Assembly (NCBI GenBank): GCA_947561395.2
Contig: OX387185.1
Coordinates: 48,432,602 to 48,496,601, forward strand
DNA: 64,000 bases
DNA from: Buxus sempervirens
Lineage: Eukaryota > Streptophyta > Magnoliopsida > Buxales > Buxaceae
Direction: 5' to 3'
This document shows, in pieces, positions 58,494 to 64,000 of this stretch (within the stretch, counting starts at the first letter, position 1; the number at the start of each line of letters is the position of its first letter). The notes under the pieces were generated by a model that saw only the letters and a program-made list of their open reading frames with translations, was not told the origin of the DNA and ran no database searches. A program made the translations under genes and the position numbers.

Positions 58494-61400
58494 TCAGACA
58501 GTGTACGATTGCTGAATTGTGTCAATGTCAAGACCCTTCAATCTCACCACTGATTCAACATGACCCTTTAGCGTGTTAAGTTCCCGTAGCCTGCAATGAA
58601 AGCCAAAATAATATGAGTGTCCATTTTATTTAATTGAACCATCAATTTCCAACCAGATATTTGAGCATCTCTATAGAAGATAGGGAAAAGCTTTCAGGAC
58701 CAAGGTGATCATGAACCCATCAAGATCATCCAGTGAAATGGTCATGGGAGAATCTAGCAACATTCTTTGTGCAGTTTAACCAAAGACATGGAAATGATGA
58801 AAAGCAAAGAAAAGAAAATCCTTTGATACAGTAAGAAATTTTCGCACAAAATATTTTACTAATAAAAGTTACTAGAATCTAGAGTTCTTGTTTATATTCT
58901 ATAATTTTTTGAAGGGTTGGTTCGTAAAAATTTTGTAAGGATCCTCTTTCGCTTTCATAGTTGCTAAAGATCTGGGCCACAGGGCCAGTGGTCTGTTTGT
59001 CCTTTTCCATTTAATTGGATTGTCAAGGATTGAAATAATTCCTTGGTTCCTAGCAGCACAGTTAAATAATAAATTCTTGCATTAAACAGACGGCCAGGAA
59101 TACAAATTGCATATTATAGGACAAAGGCACACACCCCACAACAATCACATAAAGTCAAGAGCAAACCATTTCCTTATCTATTCACTCTATGCATTCCTCT
59201 CTTTCTCAATTTAACCCGATGTCATTTCATTTAGTTTACCACTCAGATGAAACTAAAACCCAATTGTGTTGGTAGCACAATCCTCAATGGGATCCCACTG
59301 ATGGTGGATCCTGCTAATTCCTCCATAAGCACAATATATGGCTGTGTTGATCATGCAAGGATTCATATCAATGATTTTTGCAATAACATAAATCAGAAAT
59401 GACCATTTTCAGACCTAATATATGGATAACTTTACCAATTAATTATGAGCAAATAAGACATTTATTGCATAGACAAGAATAAAATTGTTTTTAGTGGCAA
59501 CATGAAACAAGCTGTAGTCATAATAAACGTCTACCTTGCAATCTCAGCTCGCCGTTTGGCCTCTTCAGCCATCTGATTAAGATCTGTGAAACTTGTACGC
59601 TCACCGAACATCTTGGTGTCAGGTGGGTGCAGGCCGTGGAGAGTTCTTTGAGCATGTGCCCACTTAAGTTCACGAGCTTCCTTTCCGAAATCTTTTTGCC
59701 TTGTAAATGCAATCTGCAAAACAGAGATGTCCATCAAAAAGAGCTGGCAAGGAACCACAGAATAAAAAAGTACTTTGCAAACAATTCTGTTCATACTCTT
59801 TGCTCGATGACAAGGTCCCAAGCCCTCCCGCTAATAGCATATCGGATGCAGAACTTAATGAAATCAAGTGGGAAGTAGAAGATGAGGTTATAAAGCCAAA
59901 CCACACCAGCCCATCCCCATCCAATTCCTTCAATAGCCGTAAAGCTCCAGTTTGCATAAACTGCAATTAATGTGGCTATCTGCCCATAATAAACAAAAAA
60001 GGGATTGAGGGTGTCTTCCCAATTAAGAAACTTCAATGAAATGAAATGAGAAGTTTTCTCACCAGCTGAGCAACAATGAAAGCTGACACAAGCAACAAAC
60101 CAGGGCGCTCAATATAAGACCAACCCCGAGCTCGTGTCACAAATATCAGGGCTTGGCTGATAGTGCTCACTTGTAGGTATATTGCTGATGCAAGTTTTTT
60201 GTAGTCATCTTGATCCTTCTGATGAAGGCTTGTAACTCCAAATGTTCGCTGAGAGAATAAAAAAAATAGTAAATGCAAAACCAGGCAAACAATTTCAAGG
60301 AAAAGTAAACAAAGCACAGAATTTATAAGGGCATAGTTATCTATATCAGAAACATGCATGTATTCTATACAAACACACATGGCCAGAACAATATAAGGTC
60401 CATAATATCCATGCATCAAACAATTACAAAACTGTTTTCCTTGTCAATACATGGAATGAATCCAATACACATATATGATATTATGATATACTCTTCCCTC
60501 CCACCCTTCCTCCCTCCCTCCCTCCCTCTCTAATTCTTTTTCCTTTTCTAGGCGTCTTTAAGAAAAAATAGATGGGTTTAGTCAGAACATAACAAACAAC
60601 CATCATAAGCACAGAAAAATATAAGAAAATATTCCATTTGGCCACAAAACAACCAGAAGTGTCAGCAATGTTCACTACACTACCACAGACTACAAATTCT
60701 ATGTTGAAGAGATGTTCTTTTACCGGGAAGAAGTCTGTCTTGTAGGCAGCCCAAAAGAAAATAACAGTCATCATTGCCAAATAACTACCCAGAATTATGC
60801 CAGTTGTAAAGATCTCAGATAGTTTCCAGCTGTCGGGAAGAGGAGATGGTTTCACCCTATCTTTTGAAATTGTCATTATTGTACCTGACATGAAATGGAG
60901 AATTAGCAAGTTGTCAACAAATAAAAGCATATTGTATTAAATTTAAACAACAGAAATAAATGGCATAGTAAACTGGTGCAGACAAGCAATGCGGAGGTCA
61001 TATTTGGTAATCAATTAGTAAATAAGTAACAGAACCACATGGATTCCGGCAAAACAAAAGAAAAAAAATCAATGCATGTTTTTTGAGATGAGGAAAAAGA
61101 ACAAACCATCATTGAGGATTGCAATGATTAGCACCATGAAAGGCGGAAAGTCAAATTTCCATATCAGGGCAAGAAGCATGAAACCAAGCTGTCACAATGA
61201 AAATCAAGTGGTAGCAGGTGAAAGAAATTAAGCATACTGAACCAAGCTAAATTCAAGGTTAGATAAGAGATGCAAGTATAAAAGTAATGACTTAATACTA
61301 TGTAACAAACAACAAAAGCAACGGTCAGATAACTTACCACAATACGGATTGTAATAGAAACTGCATATATCTGTAGAAAGAAAAATCATAATTTTAATTT

Positions 61401-64000
61401 AGTACTAATTGAGACCCACAACTATGAAAAGCTCACACAAAACAGAAGACTTTCTTTTGTAATAATAATATCAATACTACTGATGATGATAATAATTAAC
61501 TGCTCAAACAATAGTTTAACCATTAGCGTCACACTATATTGCTTCAAAATCGAAACCAAGCCTTACTGTGTAATTTTTCATCCTCTGAAAGATTGCTCGG
61601 CTCGTTAACACAGCACTAATGATGACACTAAGGCCAGGCTCCGTCAAGACAATATCAGAAGCACTACGGGCTGCATCAGTTGCATCAGCAACAGCTATCC
61701 CAATGTCAGCCTTCTTAAGAGCAGGGGCATCATTAACTCCATCACCAGTCATACCACATATGTGTTTCCTAGCTTGCAAACGTTTTACAATTTCATACTT
61801 GTGCTCTGAACCAACAGATGTAGCAAGGGAGCCAAATATAAGTACGGGCAAAAAAGAGCAACATTTCAAAATAAATAATCAACAGTTTCCCTTTATGCAT
61901 ACATTAATAAGATTATAAATAAATCGAAAAGGGCCTACCAGGGAAAACACCAGCAAAACCATCCGCTTTCTCTATCAGCTCGTCAATTGGCAAAGCAACA
62001 ATTGATTCATCCTTGTTCTGTCCCAGCAAAGAAGATGAAGGATACATGTTGGTTCCCATTCCCAGACGTCGTCCTGTTTCTTTTCCAATTGCCAGTTGAT
62101 CACCTGGCACAATTCAAAGGGGTCAAACAAATTCATCAGACTACTAAATAAATAAACAAATAAAAACCACTACTATTACTTTTTCCATGTGCAGTGGTAG
62201 AACAAGTTCATCACACTACTAAAAAAATAACTAAAATAAATGCCATATACACCACCCCAAAAACCAACACTACTGCTGCTATAGTAATGTGCAAGGACAA
62301 CATGGCTGATACAAACTGTCCATACAGGTGCAAAGTAGCTATATTGCCTAAAATCTCCCCAAACAAAGTGTTCAGAGCCTTATCATTCTTTTGAACTCAT
62401 AATTTAAACAAGACCACAAAACATGTATAATATAAGAATTAAGTACAACATAATATCCAATCAAAGTCAAATAATTAAAAGAGACCAAGAATGATAGCCA
62501 ATATTTTGATAATATCATGCACATATGGGGGACTCTACCAATACTTCCTTTCAATGAAGTCTTTTTATAACTTTCTCAATTCACCATAACTTTTTTCTAC
62601 AGAATCATACGGGATCAACAGCCAACAGTTAGTAGTTGAAAAACATGCCAGAATGTAATGTTATTCCTTTTAACATTCACATATTTAACTCTCAATATGC
62701 TGGCCTTAAAAAAAAGGCAAGGCATTTAACCTCTAGCATGCTTAGATTGAATATCTAAGGGACAACCCATTAAACATACAGGCATGGTTAATGTTGAACG
62801 AACAATTTGGTCGAAGAGGCCATACTAAATAGATGCATGATTGTACCATAAGCTGATTCAAATTCAGACAATATAAGCAAATCATGGCTTCTGACTGCTA
62901 AGGATAGTATAATAAAACAGACACCTACCAGTAATCATTTTGACATTCACTCCAAGATTCAAAGCCCTCCTTATTGTCTCTGCACTATCATGTCGAGGTG
63001 GGTCAAAAAGAGGCAAGAGACCAATGAACTGCCACGGACCTCCAGGACTTTCTTTTCTTCCATCTGGGACTTCCTGGACAACAATATAGAATTCAATTAA
63101 CTATGCCAAAGATAATACAAAGTAGTAACGAATGTCTAAAAGAATCAGCAAACCTGGTATGCTACAGCAAGTGATCGTAATCCTCGCTCTGCAAATTTAT
63201 CAATTACAGCATGAACTCTACGCTCGATGTCTGACTTGTTGTGCACAAGATTCAGAATCTAGGAATCATAACACAACAATAATTATGATAAACAAAAAAA
63301 AGTCAGAAGCTGCCAAAATGCATATTGGAGATCATGACGACACCTGCTCTGGCGCACCCTTGCTGACCCGGTGCATTTTCCCTTCATTGTCTATGTATGT
63401 CAGAGCCGTTCGCTTATCGGTTGGGTTAAACGGAAGAAAGTGAATCTCTTGAATTCCAGCCCGTGCCTTTTAGAAGTAAACAAAGTAACATGGAAATGAT
63501 ATAACAGATAGGAATCACTAAGTAAATTTATACCAATATAATCATAATGCAAAATCAATTTACCTCCTTAGGATCAGCAAGCATTCCAACTATAGCAGCA
63601 TCTATTGCATCTTGATTTTCCAGTCGAGAAGCTCGGGCTGCCATCAGAACAATGGTATCTGGATCAACTCCTTTAGTGAAGACCTAAGGAGAATTCAGGC
63701 AATGGGTTAGAAAAGATCTACATTATGCAAATGGTAAGAAATTCACAAGCGATATGCAGCATCAAACCTCAACAAGATTCTTGTCAACTGAAAGCTTATT
63801 CAAAGTCAGAGTTCCAGTTTTGTCACTGCAAAGCACATCCATGCCTGCCATTTCTTCTATTGCTGTCATTCTTTTTGTGATAGCTCCCTGAAAATATTAA
63901 TAAATACGGCCTTATATATGTATCAGTTCTTAAAAAGATAAACAATTAAAATAACATCTGAAGAAAATCCACCCTGGGCAACCTGCTGAGAGAGCCGATG
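58494..64000 (-). CDS. Plasma-membrane H+-ATPase (P3A type, AHA4/AHA11-like), 5' end outside window
   Basis: P-type proton pump that exports H+ and energises the plasma membrane. Visible exons in gene order: >64000-63983, 63887-63768, 63683-63564, 63466-63344, 63258-63154, 63073-62929, 62103-61939, 61805-61567, 61370-61338, 61188-61107, 60884-60724, 60248-60063, 59979-59797, 59713-59535, 58590-58494. All join in frame. Landmarks: SHRLSQQ-type start of the visible part, [13 protein letters not shown] with the phosphorylated Asp, [50 protein letters not shown] (hinge), the membrane segments from [11 protein letters not shown] onward, then the autoinhibitory C-terminal R domain ([24 protein letters not shown]) and the end TIQQSYTV, where phosphorylation of the penultimate Thr creates the 14-3-3 site. 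KTDFFPRTFGV and the [11 protein letters not shown] segment resemble AHA4/AHA11. About the first 300 residues are beyond the window. Confidence 0.95.

Noticed and set aside
1-64000. tRNA, rRNA, CRISPR or operon-like structures
   Set aside because: None seen by eye; the window is typical plant nuclear DNA. A tRNA scan would be needed to exclude small RNA genes.

Overview
The window is nuclear DNA of a flowering plant, probably a dicot. It has intron-rich plant gene families, AT-rich introns and intergenic DNA, a nuclear copy of a chloroplast gene, and plant transposons (CACTA, hAT, Mutator-like, LINE, LTR and TRIM). I cannot name the species. Exon limits below were read by hand from splice signals and reading frame; for every complete host gene the summed exons keep one open frame.

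Left part (1-24.6 kb). On the minus strand is an LRR receptor kinase of the FEI / At5g62710 type (876-5978). On the plus strand is an eight-exon RCC1-repeat beta-propeller gene (8308-14945), whose sixth intron holds a chloroplast ndhD fragment, an RTE-type LINE remnant and a tandem repeat. A cytochrome P450 lies tail to tail with it. The RCC1 3' end plus P450 block has been duplicated in tandem. Block 1 (about 12.84-17.74 kb) has the working RCC1 3' end and a dead P450. Block 2 (about 18.0-24.6 kb) has dead RCC1 exons and an intact 483-residue P450. Block 2 was also split by a CACTA element (18274-20226) with a 3-bp target duplication. That element carries pieces of two host genes whose splice sites would join in frame.

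Middle (24.6-34.1 kb). This is mostly intergenic DNA with a tandem 437-bp repeat, an RNase H domain relic and a complete 282-bp TRIM element, followed by a four-exon NRT1/PTR (NPF) transporter gene (31301-34065).

Right part (34.3-57.4 kb). This is a small inversion whose flanks are duplicated in inverted orientation. Call the segments A, B, C, E and an inverted core. The present order is NPF - A B | C E core B' A' | E' C' - H+-ATPase. One new joint (B|C) sits on 5 bp of microhomology; the other (A'|E') carries about 19 bp of filler that looks copied from next door. The rearrangement left two intact thioredoxin h genes pointing apart and two AMP-deaminase-like first exons, one cut at the joint. 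Later insertions lie in one arm only, so the other arm gives an empty site for each: a 6.2-kb LTR element with near-identical LTRs, a hAT MITE, a Pack-MULE carrying organellar ribosomal protein L12 sequence, a TIR element with GCCTAGGCG motifs, and a short MULE-like element.

Right end (58.5-64 kb). A plasma-membrane H+-ATPase gene on the minus strand, from the catalytic-Asp region to the 14-3-3-binding C-terminus; its 5' part runs off the window.

The genes are ordinary plant housekeeping, signalling and transport genes and do not form one pathway. The interest is in how the locus was rearranged and how transposons captured gene pieces. I found no tRNA, rRNA, CRISPR or bacterial-type features.
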